Shown here: positions 44,019 through 52,359 of the stretch, in pieces
Position numbering within the stretch: the first letter of the stretch is position 1
Layout: the number at the start of each line of letters is the position of its first letter
Source: DASZHJ01 sp035604335
GTDB lineage: Bacteria; Pseudomonadota; Alphaproteobacteria; ATCC43930; CGMCC-115725
Assembly: GCA_035604335.1 (NCBI GenBank)
Contig: DATNIT010000253.1
Coordinates: 5,804-69,803, forward strand
Direction: 5' to 3'
Length of the DNA stretch: 64,000 nucleotides
Translations under genes and position numbers: made by a program
The notes under the pieces: model-generated
The model's database searches: none
Seen by the model: only the letters and a program-made list of their open reading frames with translations
Told to the model about the DNA's origin: nothing

Positions 44019-45308
44019 TCAGCTCGCCATCGCCTCCTCGAGCGAGTGCTCGAGGATCTTCAGTCCCTCGTCGATGATGGCGTCGGACGCGGTGAGTGGA
44101 ACCAGGACCCGCGCCACGTTCGCATAGACGCCGCAGGTGAGGAGGATGAGCCCGTTCTTCAGGCTCTTCTCCGCCAGGCGCTTGGTGAGCGCAGCCGCCG
44201 GCTTCTTCGTGGTGCGATCCTCCACCAGCTCGACCGCGACCATGCCGCCGAGCCCGCGCACCTCACCGATGCAGGGGAAGCGGTTGCTGGCGGCGAGCAC
44301 GTTCAGCCGCTTCACGATGCGCTCGCCGATCGCGGTGCTGCGCTCCAGGAGCTTTTCCTCTTCGAACACGTCCAGGACCGCGAGCGCGCCGGCGCAGGCG
44401 ACGGGATTGCCGGCGTAGGTGCCACCGAGTCCACCGGGATCGACCGCGTCCATCACCGCCGCGCGGCCGGTCACCGCCGAGAGCGGCATGCCGCCCGCGA
44501 GGCTCTTGGCCATGGTGATGAGATCGGGCGCCACGCCGGAATGCTCGACCGCGAACATCTTGCCGGTGCGCCCGAAGCCGCACTGGATCTCGTCGACGAT
44601 CAGCAGGATGCCGTGCTGGTCGCAGACCTTGCGCAGCTGGCGCAGGAACTCGAAGGGCGCGATGTAGAAGCCGCCCTCGCCCTGCACCGGCTCGATGAGG
44701 ACGGCAGCGACGCGGCTCGGCTCGACATCCGCCTTGAACAGGAACTCGAGCGCCCGGAGCGAATCCTCGGGGCTCACGTCGTGGAACTTGTTCGGATAGG
44801 GCACGTGATAGACCTCGCCCGGGAACGGGCCGAAGCCGCGCTTATAGGGATCGACCTTGCCGGTAAGCGCCATGGTCATGAGCGTGCGGCCGTGGAAGCC
44901 GCCGACGAAGGAGATGATTGCCGGCCGCTTGGTGGCGTTGCGCGCGATCTTGACGGCGTTCTCGATCGCCTCGGCACCGGTGGTGAGGAAAATGGTCTTA
45001 TTGGGCCCCTTGGAGGGCGCGAGCTTGTTGAGCTTCTCGGCGAGCGCGATATAGGGCTCGTAGGGCGTCACCTGGAAGCATGGGTGGGTGAAGCGCTCGA
45101 GCTGCTCCTCGATCGCCTTCATCACTTTGGGGTGGCGGTGGCCGGTGTTGAGCACCGCGATGCCGCCGGCGAAGTCGATGTAGCGCTTGCCCTCGACGTC
45201 CCAGAGCTCGGCATTCTCGGCGCGCGCAGCGAACACGGCGGTGGCGCTCGCCACCCCCCGCGGCACGGCATTATTGCGGCGCTCCAGGAGCTCGCTATTG
45301 GTCGACAT
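44019..45308 (-). CDS. gabT: 4-aminobutyrate aminotransferase (class III, PLP)
   Basis: 429 residues from the ATG at 45308 (GTGAGG just upstream). It follows E. coli GabT closely along its length: RRNNAVPRGVA, WDVEGKRYIDFAGGIAVLNTGHRHPKV in parts, TTGAEAIENAVKIARNATKR, IEPVQGEGGF, VDEIQCGFGRTGK. The PLP Lys is residue 268 in LITMAKSLAGG, with GGTYAGNPVACAGALAVL downstream. It transfers the amino group of GABA, or 5-aminovalerate, to 2-oxoglutarate in the cytosol. The other usual partner (gabD) is absent. It heads the operon with the diiron-oxidase-like and GlcG-like genes. A 65-bp direct repeat lies in its leader. Confidence 0.92.
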   Translation of the reverse strand: MSTNSELLERRNNAVPRGVASATAVFAARAENAELWDVEGKRYIDFAGGIAVLNTGHRHPKVMKAIEEQLERFTHPCFQVTPYEPYIALAEKLNKLAPSKGPNKTIFLTTGAEAIENAVKIARNATKRPAIISFVGGFHGRTLMTMALTGKVDPYKRGFGPFPGEVYHVPYPNKFHDVSPEDSLRALEFLFKADVEPSRVAAVLIEPVQGEGGFYIAPFEFLRQLRKVCDQHGILLIVDEIQCGFGRTGKMFAVEHSGVAPDLITMAKSLAGGMPLSAVTGRAAVMDAVDPGGLGGTYAGNPVACAGALAVLDVFEEEKLLERSTAIGERIVKRLNVLAASNRFPCIGEVRGLGGMVAVELVEDRTTKKPAAALTKRLAEKSLKNGLILLTCGVYANVARVLVPLTASDAIIDEGLKILEHSLEEAMAS

Positions 45309-45317
45309 GGCCTCACC

Positions 45318-45382
45318 CTCTTGCTTGCGTCCGTCGGCACCGTATAGGTAACCGAGGCAGCCGAGCTTGCCAACCGCCGCCT
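45318..45382. repeat. 65-bp direct repeat, copy A (gabT leader)
   Basis: This stretch, 10 bp upstream of the gabT start, is repeated at 53161-53225 in the same orientation with 58 of 65 bases identical, the first 26 without mismatch. It is intergenic in both places. The two copies flank a 7.8-kb block of eight genes. It could be a duplicated target or regulatory element. I recognise no known RNA or insertion-sequence end in it. Confidence 0.8.
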
Positions 45383-45466
45383 TGCCAAGGGCCCATCGGG
45401 TCAGCGCTCCGACGCCCGGAGATTCATGCCCGACGAAGGACACGCCGTCTCTGCCGGGGAGGCGCT

Positions 45467-46141
45467 TTAAGCCTTCAGCAGGTCGTACTCCAGGCGATAA
45501 ACGCCGTGGGCCGCATGAGCGACGCCGCTCTCGGCGAAGGCCGCGGGGCCCAGCTCAGCGGAGAGGGCGGCCTCGATTGCCGCCGACGCGGCACCCTCCA
45601 ACAGGATCACCCACCGCGGCACGAGATTGTCCGGCCGTCCCCGCTGCTCGGTCGTCTTGGCCTTGCTCGCCTCGACGTCGGCGCGGCACACATGGGCTGC
45701 GACCATGCCGGGAGCTTCGAGGAGAGTCGGCAGCGTGCGCTGGGCGAGGCGGTCGAGGAGCGTCGTGTCGTGCTCGGGCGCGCAGTCGAAGTACACCGTG
45801 CCGACGATGCCGCCGGAGCCTTTGCCCACAGAATATTCGACCGCGCAGAGCGAGCGCGAGACGTTCCGGAAATGCCGGACCGATCGCGTCGTCCATTCCG
45901 TTGGATTGTTGAGTCGCTCGAGATAGCTCTTTCCAGACAGCACCGCGTGGTCGCGAACCTCGTAGAGCGTCAGAAACTCCGGCGCGCCCGAGACGGCAAT
46001 GTAGCGCCGACCTCGCAGGAAGCCCTCGATCCCGACCCGCTCGGGGATGTGCTCGCGATCGTGCCATTGATAGAAATTCTGCCGACCTTCGTCGGTGATG
46101 TCGTTCCAGATCGCGATGACACTGGCACCCGCGAGCGACAT
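45467..46141 (-). CDS. Putative dimeric alpha/beta-barrel protein
   Basis: 224 residues from the ATG at 46141 (GGAG about 10 nt upstream). The N-terminal half reads VIAIWNDITDEGRQNFYQWHDREHIPERV then EGFLRGRRYIAV; the WHxxEHxPERxxxxGFxRGRRY pattern is typical of ferredoxin-like dimeric barrel proteins related to EthD. A second half (IVGTVYFDCAPEHDTTLLDRLA onward) looks like a second copy of the fold, so one chain may form the whole barrel. Such proteins act as monooxygenases, isomerases or decyclases, or as binding partners. It is the last of three minus-strand genes under the IclR region. Its specific reaction is unknown. Confidence 0.65.
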   Translation of the reverse strand: MSLAGASVIAIWNDITDEGRQNFYQWHDREHIPERVGIEGFLRGRRYIAVSGAPEFLTLYEVRDHAVLSGKSYLERLNNPTEWTTRSVRHFRNVSRSLCAVEYSVGKGSGGIVGTVYFDCAPEHDTTLLDRLAQRTLPTLLEAPGMVAAHVCRADVEASKAKTTEQRGRPDNLVPRWVILLEGAASAAIEAALSAELGPAAFAESGVAHAAHGVYRLEYDLLKA

Positions 46142-46158
46142 TGCAAATGTCTCCGTGT

Positions 46159-46911
46159 TTAATCGACGAACTCGATGGCGACCGGCTCGAGACCCTGGAT
46201 GGCGCCCACGTACTTCCCCGGCCCGGCGACCGCGACAGCACCTGCGAGCGAGCCGGTGATGACGAGTTGCCCGCGCCGCAAACCGCCGAGATGGTCGACG
46301 GGCGCATTGGCGTAATTGAGAAGAGGAAGCAGCGGATCGCCAGCAGGGTGGATGCCGGAGGCGATCGGGGTGCCATCGAGGCTGAGCTCGGCCCATGCCG
46401 TCTCGAGTCCGAGCTCGGCGGGCCTGCCACCGCGCGCGGCAATGACCGTATGGGCGTTGCCGAGATTGTCGGCCAGGAACCTGGCGAAAGGCGTATCGCC
46501 GGGCTCTCCCGCTCGCGGGCGTACGAGCTCGAACGCCGCTCTCGCTTCTGCAAGTGCCGCCAGGATCTCCACGCGGGTATAAGCCCGCTCTCTCGGCGGC
46601 AGATCGCCAGCGAGCCTGAATGCGAACTCCGTCTCGAGCTTGAGCGTGACGCCGTGGCCGAGTGTGAGCCGCGCCGGCGCGGCGAGGATCGTCGAGGCGA
46701 GGAGGGGAGCCGCGACCGCCCGGCCATTCGGCCCGATGGCGACTTTCCAGCCGTAGACCGCCTCCTGCGTGATCCGCTGCACCTCGGCCTGGACGGCATA
46801 AGCCTCGTCGTCGGAAAGATCGTCCCAACGTTCCGAGGACGCCGTGCCGGGAGTCTCTGCGCGCCTCAGCGCGATCAGACGCTTGGCCGTGTCGCCGACC
46901 ACGAGGCTCAC
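46159..46911 (-). CDS. 2-keto-4-pentenoate hydratase-like protein (FAH superfamily)
   Basis: 250 residues from a GTG that overlaps the upstream Gfo/Idh gene by 4 nt. The hydratase pattern is visible: YAVQAEVQRITQEAVYGWKVAIGPNG (MhpD-like), KLETEFAFRLAGDLPP with the ExE metal ligands, and FARFLADNLGNAHTVIAARG. MhpD/HpcG-type enzymes add water to 2-keto-4-enoates with Mg or Mn in aromatic or sugar-acid breakdown; relatives are decarboxylases or 2-keto-3-deoxy acid hydrolases. With a Gfo dehydrogenase, SDR and sugar ABC transporter close by, a role on a sugar-acid-derived 2-keto acid is likely. Confidence 0.83.
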   Translation of the reverse strand: MSLVVGDTAKRLIALRRAETPGTASSERWDDLSDDEAYAVQAEVQRITQEAVYGWKVAIGPNGRAVAAPLLASTILAAPARLTLGHGVTLKLETEFAFRLAGDLPPRERAYTRVEILAALAEARAAFELVRPRAGEPGDTPFARFLADNLGNAHTVIAARGGRPAELGLETAWAELSLDGTPIASGIHPAGDPLLPLLNYANAPVDHLGGLRRGQLVITGSLAGAVAVAGPGKYVGAIQGLEPVAIEFVD

Positions 46912-47912
46912 GGGCGCGCCTCGATTGCCCGGACATCGCCGCCCTGCGCAGCGGAGGCGTAGCCGGCTTCCACCACCGCCAGCGCCTGCTCCGCTTCAAG
47001 GAGACCCGCAACCGGCGGCCGGCCGGCGCTGAAATCGTCGAGCGCGCGTCTCAGGAAGACGGGGTAATAGCGATCCGCATTGTAGTCGATTTGCGACAAC
47101 GTCTTGGACAGGTCGCGATGGCCCTTGATCGCGATGTGTTCGCCCTGGCCTTGGATATAGACCGAGGAGTGGGAGAGCGAGAAGCTGAAGTCGCGCAAGT
47201 CCTTGGCGTCGCTCGGATAGAGATACCCAGTCTCGACCAGTCCGATCTGGCCCCGAGCCGTGTTGACGATGAAGGCGGCCTGCTCCTCGACGCTCACGTC
47301 CGCGCGGTATTGTCGCGTGAGGGCCCGGACCTGCGTGATCGGCTGCCCCGTCAGCGCAGCGATTAGGTCGAAGAAGTGCACGCCGAGATTGATGGCCGCC
47401 CCGCCGCCGGCAAAGCGGGCGTCCAGCATCCAGCTGCAGCCCACGCGCTCATACCGGCTGATCGGCCCGCCGATGAAGCGGAAGGCGAGATGCTGGTAGC
47501 CTTCGGGTGCCAGCTCGGCGTCGGCGAGCCGTTTCGCGAGCTCGCTTACCCGGAAGATGAAGGGCACGGCGACGAAGACGCCGGCGCGCGCCGCTTGCTT
47601 GCGCAGACGGGCGACCTGCGCGCTTGCGACGCCGCAGGGCTTTTCGATGAGAAAGGGTTTGCCTTTCTTGATGAGCTGCCGGGCGACACCCGGCATCACG
47701 GAATGGCGGCTGAGGACGAGCGCGAAGTCGAACTCCACCGCGAGGAGCGCCTCGTTGGAAGCGATCAGGGGGCAGCCCAGACGGGCCGCGATCTCCCGTC
47801 CAGCGAAATTCTCGGAGTCGGAGACACCGACGACTTCGACCTCGGGTTGGCTGAGCGCGTCGAGATACAAGGGAAAATGCCAGTGGCCGGCATCAAAGAT
47901 GGCAATCCGCAT
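46908..47912 (-). CDS. Gfo/Idh/MocA-type oxidoreductase with atypical dinucleotide loop
   Basis: 334 residues. The first strand and loop read MRIAIFDAGHWHFPLYLDAL, so GxGxxG is replaced by a His-containing loop, much as in the gene at 5593-6600 (GLNHFHIYG). The catalytic motif LIEKPCG keeps the EKP Lys. The C-terminal domain includes GGAAINLGVHFFDLIAALTGQ with the usual His. It is the first gene of the minus-strand operon divergent from iclR. It probably oxidises a sugar or polyol imported by the ABC system across the divergent promoter. An operator-like palindrome lies 38 bp upstream. Confidence 0.85.
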   Translation of the reverse strand: MRIAIFDAGHWHFPLYLDALSQPEVEVVGVSDSENFAGREIAARLGCPLIASNEALLAVEFDFALVLSRHSVMPGVARQLIKKGKPFLIEKPCGVASAQVARLRKQAARAGVFVAVPFIFRVSELAKRLADAELAPEGYQHLAFRFIGGPISRYERVGCSWMLDARFAGGGAAINLGVHFFDLIAALTGQPITQVRALTRQYRADVSVEEQAAFIVNTARGQIGLVETGYLYPSDAKDLRDFSFSLSHSSVYIQGQGEHIAIKGHRDLSKTLSQIDYNADRYYPVFLRRALDDFSAGRPPVAGLLEAEQALAVVEAGYASAAQGGDVRAIEARP

Positions 47913-47949
47913 CTCTCTACCCTTGTCTAATCCACATACGAGGCATCAC

Positions 47950-47970
47950 TGGAATACCGTTCCAATAGAG
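47950..47970. promoter_or_regulatory. IclR operator-like palindrome, site 1
   Basis: TGGAATACCGTTCCA at 47950-47964 is a perfect inverted repeat with 5-bp arms and a 5-bp centre, followed by ATAGAG. It lies 38 bp upstream of the minus-strand oxidoreductase gene. A near copy is at 48090-48109, next to iclR: 16 of 20 bases match between the two (47951-47970 against 48090-48109). GGAA/TTCC dyads of this size are typical of IclR-family sites. Confidence 0.6.
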
Positions 47971-48089
47971 CCTTTCTAACTAATCGAGCTGCCGTTGTCA
48001 AACTGCGACAGATCTTGTCTAAGCATATGAAATTGCATGAGCTAGATTGATTCCCGGCAACATTGACGCAGCGAGCTCAGTCTGATAAT

Positions 48090-48109
48090 AGAATGACGTT
48101 CCGATAGAG
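48090..48109. promoter_or_regulatory. IclR operator-like palindrome, site 2
   Basis: AGAATGACGTTCCGATAGAG repeats site 1 (16 of 20 bases) in the same orientation and keeps the GAA-N5-TTC dyad. It ends 17 bp before the iclR start codon. Its position suits autorepression of iclR and of the downstream transporter genes, with site 1 serving the divergent operon. Confidence 0.6.
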
Positions 48110-48126
48110 ACGATTGGTCCGACCTG

Positions 48127-48957
48127 ATGCGCCTGGTGAAAACGCTCGTCGAGCGCTGCTTCGATCTGATCCTGCTGCTGAGTGAAAACGCTGAGGCGCT
48201 GCCGCTCGGCGAAATCAGCCGGCGGCTCGACGTGCCTAAGAGTGCGACGCATCGCCTGCTGAACACCCTCTGCGATCTCGGCTGGGCCGAGCAGGACTCG
48301 GACACCGGCTTCTACCGGCTATCGCTGAAGCTTGCCATCGCGGGCCAGCGCCTCCTTGCCGGCACTCGGATTCCGGATATCTGCCAACCGATCCTCGATC
48401 GCCTGGCCGCGTCCACCGAAGGGCTCGGTCGGTTGGCGATTGTTGGCCCCGACGGCTTGACGTGGATCGCGCAGGCCCAGGGTGCGCGGTCCGGGCTCAT
48501 CTATCAGCCCGAGCTCGTCGCCCGCGTTCCGCTTCACACCACGGCCAACGGCAAGGTGTGGCTCACGAGCCTCGATCGCGACGAGGCGCTGCAACGCGCG
48601 GTGGTGGGCGGCCTCGGCCGTGCCGGCATGGGTGGGCCCCGTGTCATCCGGACCAGGGAGACATTTTCGGCCTCCCTCGATGAAACGAAGGAGCGGGGCT
48701 GGGGCCTGGCCTACGAAGAGGCCGAGCCAGGCGTCGCCGCGATCGCCGCCGCCATTTGGCAAGGCAGCAAAGTCGTGGGCACGGTCAGCGTCGCGGGCCC
48801 GGTTCACCGCTTTTCCGAGGCCGTGATCCCCAAGGTGGCCGAACGCGTGCGCGCAACCGCGGCCGAGCTGTCCGCCCTCTGGCCATACAGAACCGCGGTC
48901 GCCAATGCCGCACCGAACCCGCAAGCCGAAACCCAAACCGCTCAGACCAACCCATGA
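48127..48957 (+). CDS. IclR-family transcriptional regulator
   Basis: 276 residues. The N-terminal winged HTH reads VERCFDLILLLSENAEALPLGEISRRLDVPKSATHRLLNTLCDLGWAEQD in adjoining parts, and the effector domain begins LAIAGQRLLAGTRIPDICQPILDRLAA, then LVARVPLHTTANGKVWLTSL and the GxAxxxEE region GWGLAYEEAEPGVAAIAA. It is a typical one-component IclR. It lies between two divergent catabolic operons, with matching palindromes before each, so it probably represses both and is released by a pathway compound. The three transporter genes and an SDR follow on the same strand, probably as one transcript. Confidence 0.92.
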   Translation: MRLVKTLVERCFDLILLLSENAEALPLGEISRRLDVPKSATHRLLNTLCDLGWAEQDSDTGFYRLSLKLAIAGQRLLAGTRIPDICQPILDRLAASTEGLGRLAIVGPDGLTWIAQAQGARSGLIYQPELVARVPLHTTANGKVWLTSLDRDEALQRAVVGGLGRAGMGGPRVIRTRETFSASLDETKERGWGLAYEEAEPGVAAIAAAIWQGSKVVGTVSVAGPVHRFSEAVIPKVAERVRATAAELSALWPYRTAVANAAPNPQAETQTAQTNP

Positions 48958-49000
48958 GCCGGCGCGCTCGATGCCGCCAAAGCCAGAGATCGGAGCCGCG

Positions 49001-49954
49001 ATGGCACGCTCCGCGTCGATGACGAGAATGCTGGGGAGCGATCCCTACGGCACCGCACCGCGTGTTGCGGGGCGCCCAGCGGCGCTGCGTCCGCGTCGGC
49101 ACGCGCGGCTTGCCGCGTTCGGGTGGTTTGCGCCCGTCCTTCTCCTCCTGATCGTCGTGACGCTCTATCCGACCGTGTTCGTGATCTGGATGAGCTTCCA
49201 GAAGACCAAGTTCTACGATCTCGTCGGCTTCGTCGGGTTGCAGAACTACATCGACGTCTTCAGCTCGCCCGACTTCTGGGAAACGACCACCATCTCGCTC
49301 ATCTACGTGGGCGGCTCGCTCGCTGTCTCCACGGCCGTCGGGCTCGGTGCGGCGCTCGTCATGAACACTGTCGGCCATGTCGGACGGGTGCTGCGGGTCG
49401 TCATCATCTTTCCCTGGACCCTTTCCATGTCCGTGGTGGCCAGCATCTGGCTCTGGCTCCTCAATCCTGCCTTCGGACCGGTGGCCTACTTCTTGGGCGG
49501 GCTCGGCATCTCTCCCGGGCTGATGCTCGGGGATCCCGCGCTTGCACTTCCGCTGACCATCGTGGTGACGAGCTGGTGGTCGTTCCCTTATGTGATGGTG
49601 ATGCTCACCGCGGCGATGCAGTCGGTCCCGCAGGAGCTTTACGAAGCGGCGGAGATCGATGGCGGCGGCCCGCTCGTCAAGTTCCGCTATGTAACGCTGC
49701 CCCACATCCTCCCCGCTATCGGCAGCACGGCCCTCACGCTCGCGATCTTCTACCTGACGCTTGTCACGCTCATCATCGTACTCACGGGCGGCGGCCCGAT
49801 CGGTTCCACCGCCACGCTCAGCTTCCGGGCCTTCCAGGGCTCGCTGCAGGCGGTCGACATCGCGCCGACCGCAGTCATTTCACTGGTCGTGCTGGCCATC
49901 AATGTGGCGCTCGGTGCCGTCTACACGCGGCTTACCGGACGCATCACCGGCTAG
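49001..49954 (+). CDS. Sugar ABC transporter permease, MalF/UgpA type
   Basis: 317 residues from the ATG at 49001 with GGAG 5 nt upstream; the frame is open further up, but the extra N-terminus is basic and lacks a ribosome site. First helix LAAFGWFAPVLLLLIVVTLYPTVFVIW, then FQKTKFYDLVGFVGLQNYIDVF as in sugar permeases. The EAA loop is YEAAEIDGGGPLVKFRYVTLPHI. Six helices are predicted. It is 43 nt downstream of iclR and forms the channel with the next gene. No ATPase gene is in this operon. Confidence 0.9.
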   Translation: MARSASMTRMLGSDPYGTAPRVAGRPAALRPRRHARLAAFGWFAPVLLLLIVVTLYPTVFVIWMSFQKTKFYDLVGFVGLQNYIDVFSSPDFWETTTISLIYVGGSLAVSTAVGLGAALVMNTVGHVGRVLRVVIIFPWTLSMSVVASIWLWLLNPAFGPVAYFLGGLGISPGLMLGDPALALPLTIVVTSWWSFPYVMVMLTAAMQSVPQELYEAAEIDGGGPLVKFRYVTLPHILPAIGSTALTLAIFYLTLVTLIIVLTGGGPIGSTATLSFRAFQGSLQAVDIAPTAVISLVVLAINVALGAVYTRLTGRITG

Positions 49955-49967
49955 GAGCGCCGCACCC

Positions 49968-50852
49968 GTGAACTACTCCGCTCTCGCTTCGGGTCCGCGC
50001 GCTCACCGGCGAGGTGCTCGCGGCGCCCTCGGCGGGCACCGGCTTCCGCTCCTCGCCCTTGCCGGCGCCATCACGCTCGCGGTCCTGGGGCCGATCCTCT
50101 GGGGGCTTTCGACCTCGCTCAAGACGGAGGTCAAGGCGGTGGCGGTGCCGCCATCGCTGTTGCCGTCACCGCTCACCTTCCAGAACTACCTGAACGTCTT
50201 CGCCGACAAGTCCTTCGTCGTCGACTTGAGCAATTCGGTCATCTATGCCGTGGGAGCGGTGATCGTCGCCCTCCTCGTCGGCATTCCGGCGGGCTATGCC
50301 GCGTCGCGCTTCCCCTTCCGCGGCAAGAAGGCGGTCATGCTGACGATCCTCGGGACTTCGATGGTCCCGGGCGTCGCGCTCCTGGTGCCGACTTACTACA
50401 TCCTCGACCGGCTCGGGCTTCTCAGCAACACGGCGGTGATCGTCGCCATTCTCGCCGCGCGGATTGCGCCGCAGACGGTCTGGTTCCTGCAGAGCTTCAT
50501 CGATTCCGTCCCCCTCGAGATCGAAGAATCCGCCCTCATCGACGGGGCGTCACGATTTCAGATCGTTTGCCGCCTGATCCTGCCGCTCATCAAGCCCGGT
50601 CTCGCCGCGGTTGCGACGATCGGCATCATCACCACGTGGAATGACTACATCACGGTCGCGGTGTTCGCGCCCGACATTGCGCGGCGCACCCTCCAGGTCA
50701 CGCTCGTCAACCAGGTGTTCGATTCGGTAGGCATCTCGTGGTCCTACATGATGGCCTACGCCATTATTTCGTCGATGCCGGTGATCCTGATGTTCGCCTT
50801 CGTGCAGAAATGGTTCATCGCGGGACTTACTGCCGGTGCGGTGAAGGGATAG
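49968..50852 (+). CDS. Sugar ABC transporter permease, MalG/UgpE type
   Basis: 294 residues from a GTG at 49968, 13 nt after the first permease, with GGAG about 10 nt upstream. First helix LLALAGAITLAVLGPILWGLSTSLK, followed by PSLLPSPLTFQNYLNVF, the MalG-type TFxNY segment. The EAA loop is EESALIDGASRFQIVCRLILPL, and the C-terminus QKWFIAGLTAGAVKG is the conserved MalG-like tail. It pairs with the MalF-type subunit. The binding-protein gene follows 48 nt downstream. Confidence 0.9.
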   Translation: MNYSALASGPRAHRRGARGALGGHRLPLLALAGAITLAVLGPILWGLSTSLKTEVKAVAVPPSLLPSPLTFQNYLNVFADKSFVVDLSNSVIYAVGAVIVALLVGIPAGYAASRFPFRGKKAVMLTILGTSMVPGVALLVPTYYILDRLGLLSNTAVIVAILAARIAPQTVWFLQSFIDSVPLEIEESALIDGASRFQIVCRLILPLIKPGLAAVATIGIITTWNDYITVAVFAPDIARRTLQVTLVNQVFDSVGISWSYMMAYAIISSMPVILMFAFVQKWFIAGLTAGAVKG

Positions 50853-50900
50853 GCCTCGCACGCGCCGGACTCGTCAAACAAGCCAATACGGGAGGAAACC

Positions 50901-52232
50901 ATGGCCAGTGGCGAAATCTTGAATGCACTCTTGCCCGCCGCGAAAAGAGGGGTTGCCCTCCTCGCCGCGGCGTCGGCGCTTTGCTTGCTTGGCGCAGGCC
51001 CCGCCGCGATGCGCGCGCATGCGGCGGACCAGACGGAAATCGTTTTCGCGACCTTCCTCGATCCGAACAACCAGAACGATCCGCGGGCGGCCGCCCAGAC
51101 ACGCATGATCCAGGCTTTCGAGGCTGCCAACGCCTCGATCAAGGTGACCGTCCAAGTGGATTCGACCCAGCAGGCGAGCCTGCGCGCGCTACGCAGCCGC
51201 TCGGCGACCCCCGATCTCTTTCGCATGAGCAACTGGGAGATCCCCGAGTTCGTCGCCTCGGGCTCGGTCCTCGCCCTCGACGACCTCGTCAAGCGCGACA
51301 AAGTCGACGAGAGCGACTGGCTGCTGCCGCTCCACACCGGTGCCGTAGACGGCCATCTCTACGGCATGCCGCAGGACTTCCGCATTCCTATCCTGATCTA
51401 TCGCAAGAGCCTCTTGGCGAAGGCGGGCGTGACGCCGCCGAAAACCTGGGACGAGGTCTGCAAGGCCGGCGGACAGCTCAACCAGCCGGGCGTCATCGGG
51501 TATCCCGTTCCTGTCGGCTCCAGCGGCGGCATGGGCGGCGCGCAGCCGCTCGCCGAAAACCTGTTCAGCTCCATGGCGAGCGAGGGCGACGGCCAGTACT
51601 TCGCGGCGAACGACCGGGACCTGGCCATGGACAAGGGCCAAACCATCGCCACCCTTCAGGTCATGAAGGACCTCTTCGGCAAATGCAAGGCCACCCCGCA
51701 GACGACGCTTCAGTTCGGCTATAGCGAGGTTCATGACGGCTTGCGCGCCGGCACGATCGCGATGGCGACATTCGGCCTTTTCCGCTACCGCGCCATCGAA
51801 AAGGGCGGGGCCGAAGCCGATCTCGCCTGGGCGCCGCCGCCCGCTTTCAAGCCCGACGGCAAGCTCGCGACCTATGGCTATCACGTCTCGATCAATGCCA
51901 ATACGGCGCACACGGAGGCGGCTTGGCAGTTTGCGAAGTTCATGGGAAGCCCAGAGGCCCAGGCGCTCGCCGCCGAGGGCGGCGAGGTGGTCGCGCGCGC
52001 GTCGGTCTACACCAAGCCCTACTTCGACACGCCGAACGGCCAAGTCCAGAAGCAGTGGGCGGAACTCGTCAAGGCACGCGGACGCGTCGTCCACTATTCG
52101 ATGCTCGCGACCGCCTTCAACCAGATCCTCGGCGATGCGGTGCAGAGGATGATCCTGCGCGATACCACGCCCGAGGCCGCCTACGAGGAGATCGTAGCCA
52201 AGTACAACGAAGCCTTGAAACGCTCCCAGTAA
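50901..52232 (+). CDS. Sugar ABC transporter substrate-binding protein (family 1)
   Basis: 443 residues with a GAGG ribosome site. A Sec signal peptide (RGVALLAAASALCLLGAG, ending RAHAAD) is preceded by a somewhat long n-region. The mature protein starts QTEIVFATFLDPNNQNDPRAAAQTRMIQAF and has IKVTVQVDSTQQASLRALRS and VDGHLYGMPQDFRIPILIYR, matching family 1 sugar-binding proteins. It is last in the transporter set, which is less usual; a 9-bp hairpin follows its stop. The ligand is probably a sugar or polyol handled by the Gfo/Idh, SDR and hydratase enzymes nearby. Confidence 0.9.
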   Translation: MASGEILNALLPAAKRGVALLAAASALCLLGAGPAAMRAHAADQTEIVFATFLDPNNQNDPRAAAQTRMIQAFEAANASIKVTVQVDSTQQASLRALRSRSATPDLFRMSNWEIPEFVASGSVLALDDLVKRDKVDESDWLLPLHTGAVDGHLYGMPQDFRIPILIYRKSLLAKAGVTPPKTWDEVCKAGGQLNQPGVIGYPVPVGSSGGMGGAQPLAENLFSSMASEGDGQYFAANDRDLAMDKGQTIATLQVMKDLFGKCKATPQTTLQFGYSEVHDGLRAGTIAMATFGLFRYRAIEKGGAEADLAWAPPPAFKPDGKLATYGYHVSINANTAHTEAAWQFAKFMGSPEAQALAAEGGEVVARASVYTKPYFDTPNGQVQKQWAELVKARGRVVHYSMLATAFNQILGDAVQRMILRDTTPEAAYEEIVAKYNEALKRSQ

Positions 52233-52241
52233 GCCTCGTCG

Positions 52242-52277
52242 GATCGCCCGTCCGGCCCGAGCGCCGGGCGGGCGATC
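52242..52277 (+). repeat. Long hairpin after the binding-protein gene
   Basis: GATCGCCCG (52242-52250) pairs fully with CGGGCGATC (52269-52277), with an inner CCGGC/GCCGG stem. It starts 9 nt after the binding-protein stop and before the SDR gene. It is suited to mRNA stabilisation or partial termination; a T-run is lacking. Similar hairpins follow the two family 5 binding-protein genes. Confidence 0.5.
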
Positions 52278-52359
52278 GGCGCGCCCAGCGGCTGAGGCCG
52301 AGGGCCGCGTCCGCTCATCGCGAGGGTCATGACATGCAGGCGGCGAGTGGAGGAGCGAC

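Noticed and set aside
45309..45382. gabT leader element as a riboswitch (for example glycine, guanidine or SAM type)
   Set aside because: No known consensus core or convincing paired structure was found, and the second copy is in the opposite sense relative to its adjacent gene.
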